This document shows positions 51,429 through 59,094 of a stretch of 64,000 bases of DNA, in pieces. The first letter of the stretch is position 1. Each line of letters begins with the position of its first letter. Made by a program: the position numbers and the translations under genes. Source of the DNA: Trichococcus flocculiformis (GTDB lineage: Bacteria > Bacillota > Bacilli > Lactobacillales > Aerococcaceae); contig NZ_FOQC01000002.1 of the NCBI RefSeq assembly GCF_900113645.1, positions 103,420 to 167,419 of the forward strand, in the 5' to 3' direction. A model generated the notes under the pieces. The model was not told the origin of the DNA. It saw nothing but the letters and a program-made list of their open reading frames with translations, and made no database searches.

Positions 51429-51457
51429 AGTATAAAATAACAGCGTTTACAATTCAA
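51429..51457 (-). promoter_or_regulatory. Promoter of the AraC-Gfo/Idh/MocA operon
   Basis: On the minus strand TTGAAT (51452-51457), 17 bp, TATACT (51429-51434). Confidence 0.75.
51438..51451 (-). promoter_or_regulatory. cre site (CcpA) inside the AraC operon promoter
   Basis: On the minus strand TGTAAACGCTGTTA matches TGWNANCGNTNWCA at all but one fixed position. It fills the promoter spacer, so CcpA binding would block RNA polymerase. Confidence 0.65.
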
Positions 51458-51512
51458 TGTCCTGGAATGCTTAGATTATTTAAATCATTGACCAAGAGTG
51501 CTTTTTGTTGTT

Positions 51513-51548
51513 CAAAAAAACAAAGTCGAGAAAAATTTTCTCGACTTT
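51513..51548 (-). terminator. Terminator at the end of the GH3 transcript and repeat array
   Basis: AAAGTCGAGAAAA pairs with TTTTCTCGACTTT, a perfect 13-bp stem (51522-51548); the plus-strand run AAAAAAACAAA gives the U-tract. With no gene between 51549 and 52028, it would end transcripts coming through the hairpin array. Confidence 0.8.
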
Positions 51549-51616
51549 ATTTGGTACAACAGTGTTTTGGGTGATTTGTGAACAAAATGGTACATTGCTT
51601 CAATGGTCACGATTCA

Positions 51617-51644
51617 GATGCTCAAACTCTGAGCTCAGGATTCA
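51617..51644. repeat. Array unit 0 (right half only)
   Basis: TGCTCAAACTCTGAGC-TCAGGATTCA, identical to the right arm of unit 3 but without a left arm. It is in phase (123 bp before the end of unit 1). Confidence 0.8.
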
Positions 51645-51667
51645 TCGCACACTTTTTAGTTGAACTC

Positions 51668-51767
51668 TGAATTGCAGAGGGTTCCGCCTAAGTTGACATT
51701 ACGTCACGGCCAAAAAGCGGCCGTTCTCGTAATGTCCCCTTAGTGCTCACCCTCTAAACGCAATTCA
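51668..51767. repeat. Array unit 1
   Basis: Pairs: TGAATTGC/GCAATTCA, AGAGGGT/ACCCTCT, CTAAG/CTTAG, GACATTACG/CGTAATGTC, ACGGCC/GGCCGT; right-side bulge AAAC; apical loop AAAAAGC. Confidence 0.85.
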
Positions 51768-51789
51768 TCGTATCCTAGTAGTTGAGTTC

Positions 51790-51888
51790 TGATTCGCAGA
51801 TACCGCTCCCGTTTCACACCCAGCGTGGTGAACAAAAGAGGTTCACTACGCTGGGTGCTCCAACGTCCGGGTATCTAAACGCGAATCA
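51790..51888. repeat. Array unit 2
   Basis: Pairs: TGATTCGC/GCGAATCA, AGATACC/GGTATCT, CACCCAGCGT/ACGCTGGGTG, GTGAAC/GTTCAC; right-side bulge AAAC; apical loop AAAAGAG. Confidence 0.85.
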
Positions 51889-51912
51889 TCACACTCTGTT
51901 TTAGAACGGTTC

Positions 51913-52017
51913 TGAATCCTAGAGTTCTCCGCCTAACGCTGTTCAGGCCCACTCAGCCAAGACCAGGCTGTTTGGTCCTGAACCTCGTTAGTGCTCAAAC
52001 TCTGAGCTCAGGATTCA
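51913..52017. repeat. Array unit 3
   Basis: Pairs: TGAATCCT/AGGATTCA, AGAGTT/AACTCT, CTAACG/CGTTAG, GTTCAGG/CCTGAAC, CAGCC/GGCTG; right-side bulge GAGCTC; apical loop AAGACCA. It ends 11 bp from the GH3 stop codon. Confidence 0.85.
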
Positions 52018-52028
52018 TCACACACTGA

Positions 52029-53771
52029 TTATAATTTTGCTTGCCATTTGTCGGTCCAAACGAGGTCGTTGTGGCCGCCTTTGAATTCGGATTTGCCTTC
52101 CAGTTTATCAATGACTTGTTTGATGGTTTCTTCATTGTTGTGGTAAGCATTGATGAATGTCTTCACCATAGTCGCATCATGCAGGTGTGTCGTGAAGTTC
52201 AATGATACGAAGGCATGCGGAACTTCCCAAACAAACCAAGGAACTTCATTTGCCATGGCAGTGCTCCATTGGATACGGTAATTATTTTGTGCTCCGTAGC
52301 CAGCGATGTCAGCAACTTCCAAAGCGAAATCAACTTCGTCACGGTATTTCAAAGTTGCGCCTTTAACACGAGAGCCGCGTTCATTTACAGTCACTTCATA
52401 GCCACGTTTCGTCAGTTCATCCACGAACAGTTGTTGCGCTTTCGAACCGTTATCCGTGATGCCGCCTTTTTCGCCTTCCAGCATGTAAAGACGGATGCGT
52501 TTGTGGTCGACTGGATTGATCGGCAAGTTGTTTTGGGTATCTTTGATCAAAGAGATCCCTTTATCAGCAGCTTCCGCTCTCCATTGCAGATGTTCTTCAC
52601 AGCCGATGACGTTCAAATCTTCACGCGTGCGCAACAGAGTACCGTTTGCTTGTTTTTCAGGCAAGTGCAATTTAGCTTTCAAGCCCAAGATACGACGCAA
52701 AGCATCAGTCAAACGTTCTTCCGTGATGACGCCGTTTTGGTAACCTTTCAGCATGAAGCCGAAGTCCTCTTCGATGTTGTTGAAGAACAGGAACATATCG
52801 CAGCCGGCAGCGATCGATTTCGGAACGTAATCTTCACGGCGCATAGCGGACGTCATACCCAACATGTGCGTTGCATCCGTGATGACCAAGCCGTTGAAGC
52901 CTAGTTCAGTCTTCAATGCATCTTGGATCAATTCTTCAGCCAATGTTGCAGGCATGATATCTTTGTCTTCCAAAGCAGGGTTCAATTCTTTTTGCAAAGC
53001 AGGGACAGCAATGTGTCCTGCCATGATCATTTCAACGCCGCGATCGATATGATTTTGGTACACTTTACCGAATGAAGCGCGCCATTCTTCAGAACTTAAT
53101 TCATTCACTCCCAAAACCAAATGTTGGTCGCGTTCTTCGGTTCCGTCGCCAGGGAAGTGTTTGATGCACTGGATCACGCCATCTTCCATGTTTTCGCCGT
53201 TCTCCGCAGTCAATCCGTCCAAATAAGCATTTGTGTACTTGATGACAGTTTCAGCATCCGTGCCGTAAGCACGCGTATTGACGATTGTGTTTCTCCAATT
53301 GTAAAGGATGTCCACACATGGGTCAAAGTTGACGTTGACGCCTAAAGCTTTTTCTTCACGCGCGGAAACCAATCCGGCATGGTAAGAAACCTGAAGGTCG
53401 CCTGCAGCTTCAGCCTGGGCACCGGAAGCGATGTATGTGCCTTCACTGCAAGCGCCGTTTCCGCCTGAATCGCAGTTCGCAGCCACCAACAGAGGAATCT
53501 TGGACATGGATTGCAGGTCGTTCAATAGATCTTGGATATCTTCTTTCGAATTGCCGTGATAGCGTGCGCCACCGATGTGGAATTTTTCAACGATTTCCTG
53601 GTTGGTGAAGTCATTTCCTGAGAAGGCATCATTTCCGAAGAAGAAAAGGTTCGTGAACAATTGCCCTACTTTTTCCTCATCGGTCATGCCGGCGATCGTT
53701 TCGTTTACCCAAGCGACCTGTTTGTCGCTCAGATTATATGGTTTTGCTTTTAAATCAACTAATTTTGGCAC
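52029..53771 (-). CDS. Glycoside hydrolase family 3 protein
   Basis: The 580-residue protein has the GH3 N-terminal TIM barrel with IKHFPGDG (about 204-210), the Asp-X-His dyad DQH (215-217) that in NagZ-type enzymes acts as acid/base, and the nucleophile Asp299 in VITDATHMLGM. A C-terminal alpha/beta domain follows. There is no signal peptide, so it acts in the cytoplasm. It is probably a beta-N-acetylglucosaminidase- or glucuronidase-like exo-enzyme; the cluster suggests a uronic-acid-containing glycoside. The start is GTG at 53771, 7 nt after GGAGG; an upstream TTG would put that site inside the gene. It lies after the HAD gene in the hexuronate cluster. Confidence 0.88.
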   Translation of the reverse strand: MPKLVDLKAKPYNLSDKQVAWVNETIAGMTDEEKVGQLFTNLFFFGNDAFSGNDFTNQEIVEKFHIGGARYHGNSKEDIQDLLNDLQSMSKIPLLVAANCDSGGNGACSEGTYIASGAQAEAAGDLQVSYHAGLVSAREEKALGVNVNFDPCVDILYNWRNTIVNTRAYGTDAETVIKYTNAYLDGLTAENGENMEDGVIQCIKHFPGDGTEERDQHLVLGVNELSSEEWRASFGKVYQNHIDRGVEMIMAGHIAVPALQKELNPALEDKDIMPATLAEELIQDALKTELGFNGLVITDATHMLGMTSAMRREDYVPKSIAAGCDMFLFFNNIEEDFGFMLKGYQNGVITEERLTDALRRILGLKAKLHLPEKQANGTLLRTREDLNVIGCEEHLQWRAEAADKGISLIKDTQNNLPINPVDHKRIRLYMLEGEKGGITDNGSKAQQLFVDELTKRGYEVTVNERGSRVKGATLKYRDEVDFALEVADIAGYGAQNNYRIQWSTAMANEVPWFVWEVPHAFVSLNFTTHLHDATMVKTFINAYHNNEETIKQVIDKLEGKSEFKGGHNDLVWTDKWQAKL

Positions 53772-53825
53772 TGTTTTTCCTCCTGCTAACGTAATGTTTC
53801 CAACTTGCAAACCTTAGAATATAGA

Positions 53826-54674
53826 TTAATCGAATTGAGCCAATAAAGCATGGAATTCTCCAAGCACTTTTGCTTGGTATTCTCCCGCATATTCTTTGTT
53901 CAGGAATTTTCCGATCGCTTCATTGCTCAGACGTTCCCAAGAGAACTCTTCTTTGCCGAAGAGGATCGGATAATAGAATACGCCATTTACCGCTGCCGCT
54001 TGTTCATCGCCAGGTGCATCGCCGACCATCAAAATTTCGTCCGCTGCATAACCTTTCGTCAACAAATCAGCGATTGCATCCGCTTTGCTGCCGACTTCTT
54101 GTCCGTAAACTACGTCAACTTGCGGCATCAGATTGTGTCTGTTCCATTCGCTGTTCAAAGCTTCGCTGTTGGCAGAACTTACGATTGCGACATCCGTCAA
54201 GCCATGGATTTTTGTCAGTCCTTCGAGAACGCCAGGGAACGGTTTGTCTTCTCCAGCCAATTCGGTTTCGATGCCTTCATTGACTTTCTTGCTCCATACC
54301 AAAGCTTTTTCCAGATCGGCAGAAGACGCTTTTACGATTTCCGCTTCAAGGGATGCATTCGATAACGATGGCGCATTGTTTGCCCAATCGGTCAGTGCCG
54401 AAATATCACCGATATCTTCGCCTTTTTCCTGTGCTTCGATCAACGTCAAAACCAGTGCTTTGAAGCGATTGATGCCGCGTGTGCTTGAAAACAGGTTGAT
54501 GCGGTTCCAGTCAGCCAAGAAAGTTTCGCGATTTTTGATGCCATACTCATCCGCTGCCAAAGGACCGAAGAAACGTTCATGCTTCACGTTCATCGTATCC
54601 ATAGCGCAACCGTCGGAATCGACGCAGACTAAGAATTGTTTTTGTTTCGTAAATTGTGTTGGGTGTGTAGACAT
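53826..54674 (-). CDS. HAD-family hydrolase
   Basis: The 282-residue protein shows the HAD motifs VCVDSDGCAMDTM (DxD nucleophile, with Ser between; motif I), VSSAN (motif II), a Lys in the VGSKADAI region and MVGDAPGDEQAA (motif IV), with a large cap between I and II. It is probably a sugar-phosphate phosphatase. It is separated from uxuB by a strong terminator-like hairpin, with only 26 bp between hairpin and ATG. GGAGAG precedes the start. Confidence 0.88.
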   Translation of the reverse strand: MSTHPTQFTKQKQFLVCVDSDGCAMDTMNVKHERFFGPLAADEYGIKNRETFLADWNRINLFSSTRGINRFKALVLTLIEAQEKGEDIGDISALTDWANNAPSLSNASLEAEIVKASSADLEKALVWSKKVNEGIETELAGEDKPFPGVLEGLTKIHGLTDVAIVSSANSEALNSEWNRHNLMPQVDVVYGQEVGSKADAIADLLTKGYAADEILMVGDAPGDEQAAAVNGVFYYPILFGKEEFSWERLSNEAIGKFLNKEYAGEYQAKVLGEFHALLAQFD

Positions 54675-54699
54675 ATTTTTTCTCTCCTAACTTGATATC

Positions 54700-54752
54700 A
54701 AAAAAAGGACAGATAGAGAAGAACTGTGCAACACATTTCGTTCTATCTGCCC
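54700..54752 (-). terminator. Terminator-like hairpin between uxuB and the HAD-GH3 pair
   Basis: On the minus strand GGGCAGATAGA pairs with TCTATCTGTCC and is followed by seven T. It lies inside the cluster; no promoter fits between it and the HAD start, so the last two genes depend on read-through or RNA processing. Confidence 0.8.
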
Positions 54753-54769
54753 TATTCAATTACCTAAAC

Positions 54770-55615
54770 TTATACGCCTGAATATGCGTTGAAGCCGCCA
54801 TCGATCGGCAATACTACGCCGTTCACAAAGCTTGCAGCTTTATCGTCAGCCAAGAACAGCAAGCCGCCGATCAATTCATGCGGTTCGCCGAAACGGCCCA
54901 TTGGTGTGCCGTTCAGGATTTTACCTGTACGAGGAGTTGGTGTGCCATCTTCATTGAACAATAGCGCTTGATTCTGTTTTGAAACCAAGAAACCAGGAGC
55001 GATCGCATTGACACGGATACCTACGTGAGCAAAGTGAACAGCCAACCATTCAGTCAAGTTGGAGATAGCAGCTTTTGCGCCTGAGTAAGCAACGATTTTT
55101 GTCAATGGTGTGAAACCGTTCATGCTTGAGATGTTGATGATGTTAGCGCCTGGACGGCCAACCATGTCTTTAGCAAAAACTTGTGTAGGCAATACTGTAC
55201 CCAAGAAGTTCAAGTTGAAGACGAACTCGATACCGCTTTGTTCCAAGTCGAAGAATGTTTTTGTTCCTTCAGGCAAATCAGTTTCATGGTACTCGTTGTC
55301 GGTTGTTGCGCGCGGGTTGTTGCCGCCTGCTCCGTTGACCAAGATATCCACTTCACCTAATTCGGCTACGACAGCTTCTTTAGCTGCTTGCAGACTTGGC
55401 AATTCCAATACGTTGGCTTTGAACGCTTTAGCGATGCCGCCTTCAGCAACAATTTCATCAGCATAGCCTTGTGCGTTATCCAAGTTTAAGTCCAAAAGAG
55501 CTACTTTAGCGCCTGCTCTAGCGAACTCTTTCGCGAAATAAGAGCATAAAACGCCGCCAGCACCTGTTACTACTACTACTTTATCGGTAAAATCATGAAC
55601 GAATGGACTTGTCAT
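54770..55615 (-). CDS. uxuB: D-mannonate oxidoreductase (fructuronate reductase), SDR type
   Basis: The 281-residue short-chain dehydrogenase has VVVVTGAGGVLCSYFAKEF for cofactor binding, NGAGGNNPRA and the active-site Tyr-Lys in YSGAKAAISN, with Ser in INISSMNG. It resembles the Bacillus SDR-type UxuB that interconverts fructuronate and mannonate, unlike the larger enzyme of E. coli. AAGGA stands before the ATG. It lies between uxuA and the HAD gene. Confidence 0.9.
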   Translation of the reverse strand: MTSPFVHDFTDKVVVVTGAGGVLCSYFAKEFARAGAKVALLDLNLDNAQGYADEIVAEGGIAKAFKANVLELPSLQAAKEAVVAELGEVDILVNGAGGNNPRATTDNEYHETDLPEGTKTFFDLEQSGIEFVFNLNFLGTVLPTQVFAKDMVGRPGANIINISSMNGFTPLTKIVAYSGAKAAISNLTEWLAVHFAHVGIRVNAIAPGFLVSKQNQALLFNEDGTPTPRTGKILNGTPMGRFGEPHELIGGLLFLADDKAASFVNGVVLPIDGGFNAYSGV

Positions 55616-55633
55616 GGTAATTTTCCTTCTTTC

Positions 55634-55657
55634 TTATTGTTATTGTTATTGTTATTG
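55634..55657 (-). repeat. Hexanucleotide repeat at the end of uxuA
   Basis: CAATAA repeated four times on the minus strand, starting in the last Gln codon and the stop codon of uxuA and running into the gap to uxuB. Each unit carries a TAA in frame, so slippage would change only the uxuA-uxuB spacing. Confidence 0.8.
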
Positions 55658-56701
55658 TTGAGCTTTCAAGTTTTTCTTAACTGCTTCTTCCAAACCATTC
55701 AGGTAAGTTGCGCCTAACGCACGGTCATACAAACCATAACCTGGTTTACCGGTTTCGCCCCAGATCATACGGCCATGGTCCGGACGGATTGCGCCTTCAA
55801 AGCCGCCTTCAACACACGCTTTTACTACTTCATACATATCGATGGATCCCATTTCCGACAAGTGAGCAGATTCTTCGAATGAACGTCCGCCGACTAATTT
55901 CACGTTACGTGCATGCACGAAGTTCACACGTTTTTTAGCCAACATATCTTTCAAGATTGCTACCGCATCGTTCTTTGGATCTGAAGCGAATGAACCTACG
56001 CATAATGTAACGCCGTTGTATTCGCTGTCGTACAATTTGATGAAACGGTTCAAGGCTTCTCCGCCTGTGATGATGCGCGGCAATCCGAAGATGCTGTATG
56101 GAGGATCATCAGGGTGAATCGCCATCTTCACGCCGGCTGCCTCAGCTGTAGGCATGATCGCTTTGATGAAGTACTCCAGGTTTTCCCATAGTTTTTCTTC
56201 GTCGACTTCTTTGTATTCATCCATTAAAGCGTTCATTTCTTCGGAATTGTAACTTTCGTCCCAACCTGGAAGAGAAAGCGTACGTGGGTCCATTTTGTTT
56301 ACTTCTTCTTCATCGAAGATCAACGCATTTGAACCATCCGGTAATTCGTATGCCAAGTTGGAACGAGTCCAGTCAAAGATCGGCATGAAATTGTAGCATA
56401 CAACCGGAATTCCTGCTTTACCCAAGTTAGTTAAGGTTTCTTTGTAGGCACTGATGTATTGATCACGATCTGGACGACCCAATTTGATGGATTCGTGAAC
56501 CGGAACAGATTCAATGACAGAAATGTATAGACCTTCTGCTTCTACGTCCGCTTTCAATTTTTCGATTCTTTCCAATGGCCACGGTTGACCAACCGGGATA
56601 TCGTAGACTGCAGTAACGATTCCTTTCATGCCAGGAATTTGACGGATATTTTTCAAAGTAACAGGGTCCTCGTGACCGTACCATCTGAATGACATTTCCA
56701 T
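55652..56701 (-). CDS. uxuA: Mannonate dehydratase
   Basis: The 349-residue enzyme converts D-mannonate to 2-keto-3-deoxygluconate. It begins MEMSFRWYGHEDPVTLKNIRQIPGMKGIV and has the metal-site motifs MAIHPDDPPYSIFGLPRI, CVGSFASDP, VHARNVK and RPDHGRMIWGE. GGAAG lies about 10 nt before the ATG; the second Met two codons on is possible. It is located between uxaC and uxuB, forming the core of the hexuronate pathway. Confidence 0.96.
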   Translation of the reverse strand: MEMSFRWYGHEDPVTLKNIRQIPGMKGIVTAVYDIPVGQPWPLERIEKLKADVEAEGLYISVIESVPVHESIKLGRPDRDQYISAYKETLTNLGKAGIPVVCYNFMPIFDWTRSNLAYELPDGSNALIFDEEEVNKMDPRTLSLPGWDESYNSEEMNALMDEYKEVDEEKLWENLEYFIKAIMPTAEAAGVKMAIHPDDPPYSIFGLPRIITGGEALNRFIKLYDSEYNGVTLCVGSFASDPKNDAVAILKDMLAKKRVNFVHARNVKLVGGRSFEESAHLSEMGSIDMYEVVKACVEGGFEGAIRPDHGRMIWGETGKPGYGLYDRALGATYLNGLEEAVKKNLKAQQ

Positions 56702-56733
56702 TTCAAAAACACTTCCTCTTCTTTTTTTGTTTT

Positions 56734-58149
56734 TTATTTTTTAAAATCAAAGTATTCTACAGCATTGTTGTAGCTGATGTTCGTGATCAGTTTTTCCAAT
56801 AGCTTGACATCATTCGGGATTTCTCCACGTTCCACGAGATCACCGATGAAATCACAAAGGATGCGGCGGAAATACTCATGACGCGTATAGGAGATGAAAC
56901 TTCTTGAATCTGTCAGCATGCCGACAAAATTCATCAACAGACCTGCTTCGGATAAGGATTTCAATTGTTTCAGCATGCCGTACTTGGTGTCGTTGAACCA
57001 CCAACCGGAACCCATCTGAACTTTGCTCTTGATGCCTTTATCATTCGCTTGGAAGTTCGTGATTGCCGTTCCCACCAAGTCGAAATAAGTAGGGTCAAGG
57101 TTGTAAGCGATGAATTTAGGCAATTCATTCGTCAGGTCCATTGCACCAAGCAGATTGTTCAAAGCATAGGATACGTTCGGTTGATCCTGGATGGAATCGA
57201 AGCCGGCATCCGCGCCTAATTTAGCAAACATGCGTTTGTTGTTGTTGCGGATAGCGCCGAAGTGCAATTGCATCACGAAGTCTTTGGCCGCATAGATTTT
57301 GCCCAGTTCCACCAACAAGCGTGTTTGGTATTTTGCGTATTCCGCTTCAGAAATGCTGTCACCAGCGATCGCTTTGGCGTAGATGGCTTCAATTTCTTCA
57401 TCCGTGGCTTCAGCATAGTAGATTTGGGACAGGCCGTGGTCGGAAACGTTCGAACCATGATCCGCAAAATATTGGATCCGCTCTTCCATTCCTTCCAACA
57501 ACTCAGCGAATGTCGTCATTTCCTTGCCGGTCGCCTCTTGCATTTTTCCGATGAACCCAGCAAACTTGGCTGCGTCTTGGATAGCGAAAGCTTCATCCGG
57601 ACGGAAACCAGGAACGACTGCTACATCAAAGGTCTCGTCTTCAGCGATTGCCTTGTGCCACTCCAACGTATCCGTAGGGTTGTCTGTCGTACAAATGAAG
57701 GTGACGTTGGAATTTTTGATCAATTTACGCGCTGTAAGTTTTTCTGCCTTCAACACGCGGTTGCATTCCGCATAAATTTCCTTCCAGTTTGCGCTGGTAA
57801 GTGTTTCTTCTATATGGAAATACTTTTTCAATTCCAAGGCTGTCCAGTGGAACAACGGGTTCCCTACCGCATTTTCAGCAGTGTAGGCCCAAGCTTCAAA
57901 TTTTTCTTCAGGGGAAGCACTACCGGTGATCTTTTCTTCCGGAATTCCCATTGCACGCATCGCGCGCCATTTATAATGATCTCCGCCCAACCATAGTTCG
58001 GTAATGTTTTCGAATTCATAATCTTCAGCGATCTGCTGTGGGACCAAATGGCAGTGGTAATCGAAGATGGGCATGTTTTCCGCATACTCGTGATAAAGTT
58101 TTTTGGCTGTTTCGGACTGTAACATAAAGTCGTCATGAATAAATGACAT
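56734..58149 (-). CDS. uxaC: Glucuronate (uronate) isomerase
   Basis: The 471-residue amidohydrolase-fold enzyme isomerises glucuronate to fructuronate (and galacturonate to tagaturonate). It shows IFDYHCHLVPQQIAEDYEF near the N-terminus, TTDNPTDTL, MQLHFGAIRNNN and a C-terminal LTDSRSFISYTRHEYFRRILC. GGGGA precedes the ATG. It is the second gene of the kdgA operon, 42 bp after kdgA. Confidence 0.96.
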   Translation of the reverse strand: MSFIHDDFMLQSETAKKLYHEYAENMPIFDYHCHLVPQQIAEDYEFENITELWLGGDHYKWRAMRAMGIPEEKITGSASPEEKFEAWAYTAENAVGNPLFHWTALELKKYFHIEETLTSANWKEIYAECNRVLKAEKLTARKLIKNSNVTFICTTDNPTDTLEWHKAIAEDETFDVAVVPGFRPDEAFAIQDAAKFAGFIGKMQEATGKEMTTFAELLEGMEERIQYFADHGSNVSDHGLSQIYYAEATDEEIEAIYAKAIAGDSISEAEYAKYQTRLLVELGKIYAAKDFVMQLHFGAIRNNNKRMFAKLGADAGFDSIQDQPNVSYALNNLLGAMDLTNELPKFIAYNLDPTYFDLVGTAITNFQANDKGIKSKVQMGSGWWFNDTKYGMLKQLKSLSEAGLLMNFVGMLTDSRSFISYTRHEYFRRILCDFIGDLVERGEIPNDVKLLEKLITNISYNNAVEYFDFKK

Positions 58150-58191
58150 GTGAAGAAATCCCCTTCCGAGCTTTATTTTGAATATTATTGA

Positions 58192-58839
58192 TTATTGCGC
58201 TTTGATTTCTGCCAAACGATCAGCAAATTCTTTAGCTGCAGCTGTTACACTGGCATAGCCGCCTTCTTTTAGGTTTCGTGTCAAGGCACTGCCGACACCG
58301 ACTGACCAAGCTCCGTTTGCAATCCATTTGTCCATGTTCTCAATGCTTACGCCACCTGAAGGCATCACGTCAACCCAAGGAATAGGACCATGAACGTCTT
58401 TGATGAATCCAGGACCCAACAAACCACCCGGGAACAGCTTCACTACTTCGCAGCCAGTTTCCAAAGCCATCTGAATTTCTGTTACAGAACCGCATCCAGG
58501 CAAGTATGGAACAGTGTATAGGTTGCACATTCTTGAAATCTTTTCATTGAAGGAAGGGCTTACGATAAATTTTGCTCCGTTCATGATCGAAATTCTTGCA
58601 GCGACTTCATCCAAAACTGTACCTGCACCTACAACCATATCTGTACCTGCGAATTCATCGGACAGTTTACGCATAACGTTCTCAGCACCAGGTGTCGAAA
58701 AAGTCACCTCGATGTTCTTGATGCCTCCTTGATAAGCTGCTTTTGAAATCTCATAACCTGCTTCCTCGGAAGCTCCGCGCACTACTGCAAACAGGTAATT
58801 TTCTTGTAATTGAGCCAGGGTATTTCTCTTGACGCTCAT
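58192..58839 (-). CDS. kdgA: 2-dehydro-3-deoxy-phosphogluconate aldolase
   Basis: The 215-residue class I aldolase splits KDPG to pyruvate and glyceraldehyde 3-phosphate. Substrate-binding and Schiff-base residues are visible: VVRGASEE, EVTFSTPGA, VGAGTVLD, PSFN and the Lys in CEVVKLFPGGLLGP, with MPSGGVS near the end. GGAGG lies 7 nt before the ATG. It is the first gene of the operon behind a perfect consensus promoter. The KDG kinase that must precede it is not in the window. Confidence 0.95.
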   Translation of the reverse strand: MSVKRNTLAQLQENYLFAVVRGASEEAGYEISKAAYQGGIKNIEVTFSTPGAENVMRKLSDEFAGTDMVVGAGTVLDEVAARISIMNGAKFIVSPSFNEKISRMCNLYTVPYLPGCGSVTEIQMALETGCEVVKLFPGGLLGPGFIKDVHGPIPWVDVMPSGGVSIENMDKWIANGAWSVGVGSALTRNLKEGGYASVTAAAKEFADRLAEIKAQ

Positions 58840-58858
58840 TTGTCATCCTCCATTCGTG

Positions 58859-58871
58859 GTTTCGCATTGTG
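58859..58871 (-). promoter_or_regulatory. Candidate IclR-regulator operator in the kdgA leader
   Basis: GTTTCGCATTGTG on the plus strand differs at one position from GTTTCACATTGTG at 59986-59998 in the iclR leader. It lies downstream of the kdgA promoter. Confidence 0.45.
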
Positions 58872-58885
58872 GAACTCAGTATCAT

Positions 58886-58895
58886 AACTCGAGTT
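58886..58895. promoter_or_regulatory. 10-bp palindrome at the kdgA transcription start
   Basis: AACTCGAGTT is a perfect palindrome immediately downstream of the -10 box; a further GAACTC at 58872-58877 forms an inverted pair with GAGTTC at 58891-58896. A possible repressor site. Confidence 0.4.
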
Positions 58896-58896
58896 C

Positions 58897-58925
58897 ATTA
58901 TAGAATTTACCATCTTTTATGTCAA
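58897..58925 (-). promoter_or_regulatory. Perfect consensus promoter of the kdgA operon
   Basis: On the minus strand TTGACA (58920-58925), exactly 17 bp, TATAAT (58897-58902). Such a strong promoter in a catabolic operon implies tight repression. Confidence 0.9.
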
Positions 58926-59016
58926 CGAAATTCCATCAGAAATATAAAAATGAATGATAAATTGTGAAAAATTTGTGGCATACTGTTGAATACCTCCAAA
59001 AGAAAGAGAGTCTGAC

Positions 59017-59065
59017 AAAAAAAACTCCCCATAAACCGCATTTATCATGCGTTTCGTGGGGAGTT
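59017..59065 (-). terminator. Intrinsic terminator of the iclR gene
   Basis: ACTCCCCA...ACGCA pairs with TGCG...TGGGGAGT, followed on the minus strand by eight T. Confidence 0.88.
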
Positions 59066-59094
59066 CCGCTATATCGGCTTGAGATCGGAAAAGA

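Larger units (their letters stand above)
51617..52017. repeat. Tandem array of long hairpin units with a period of about 122 bp
   Basis: Three full units (starts 51668, 51790, 51913) and one right-half unit (51617-51644) lie in a row between the GH3 stop codon (52029) and a terminator. Each full unit is an interrupted hairpin of about 100 nt. Outer arms of 8 bp are followed by a bulge on the right side only, a second helix of 6-7 bp and an internal loop (TCCGC opposite GTGCTC in units 1 and 3). Inner helices with a 7-nt apical loop close it. Arms differ between units but remain paired. Linkers of 22-24 nt resemble each other (TCRCACACT...TTGARTTC). No frame or protein is evident. I know no matching family. 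Confidence 0.85.

Noticed and set aside
51913-52017. Unit 3 of the hairpin array resembles an integron attC site (GCCTAAC ... CGTTAG arms of a long imperfect hairpin)
   Set aside because: The GTTRRRY core is not met (GTTAGTG), unit 2 lacks the TAAC/GTTA arms, there are no cassette genes between the units and no integrase is in the window.
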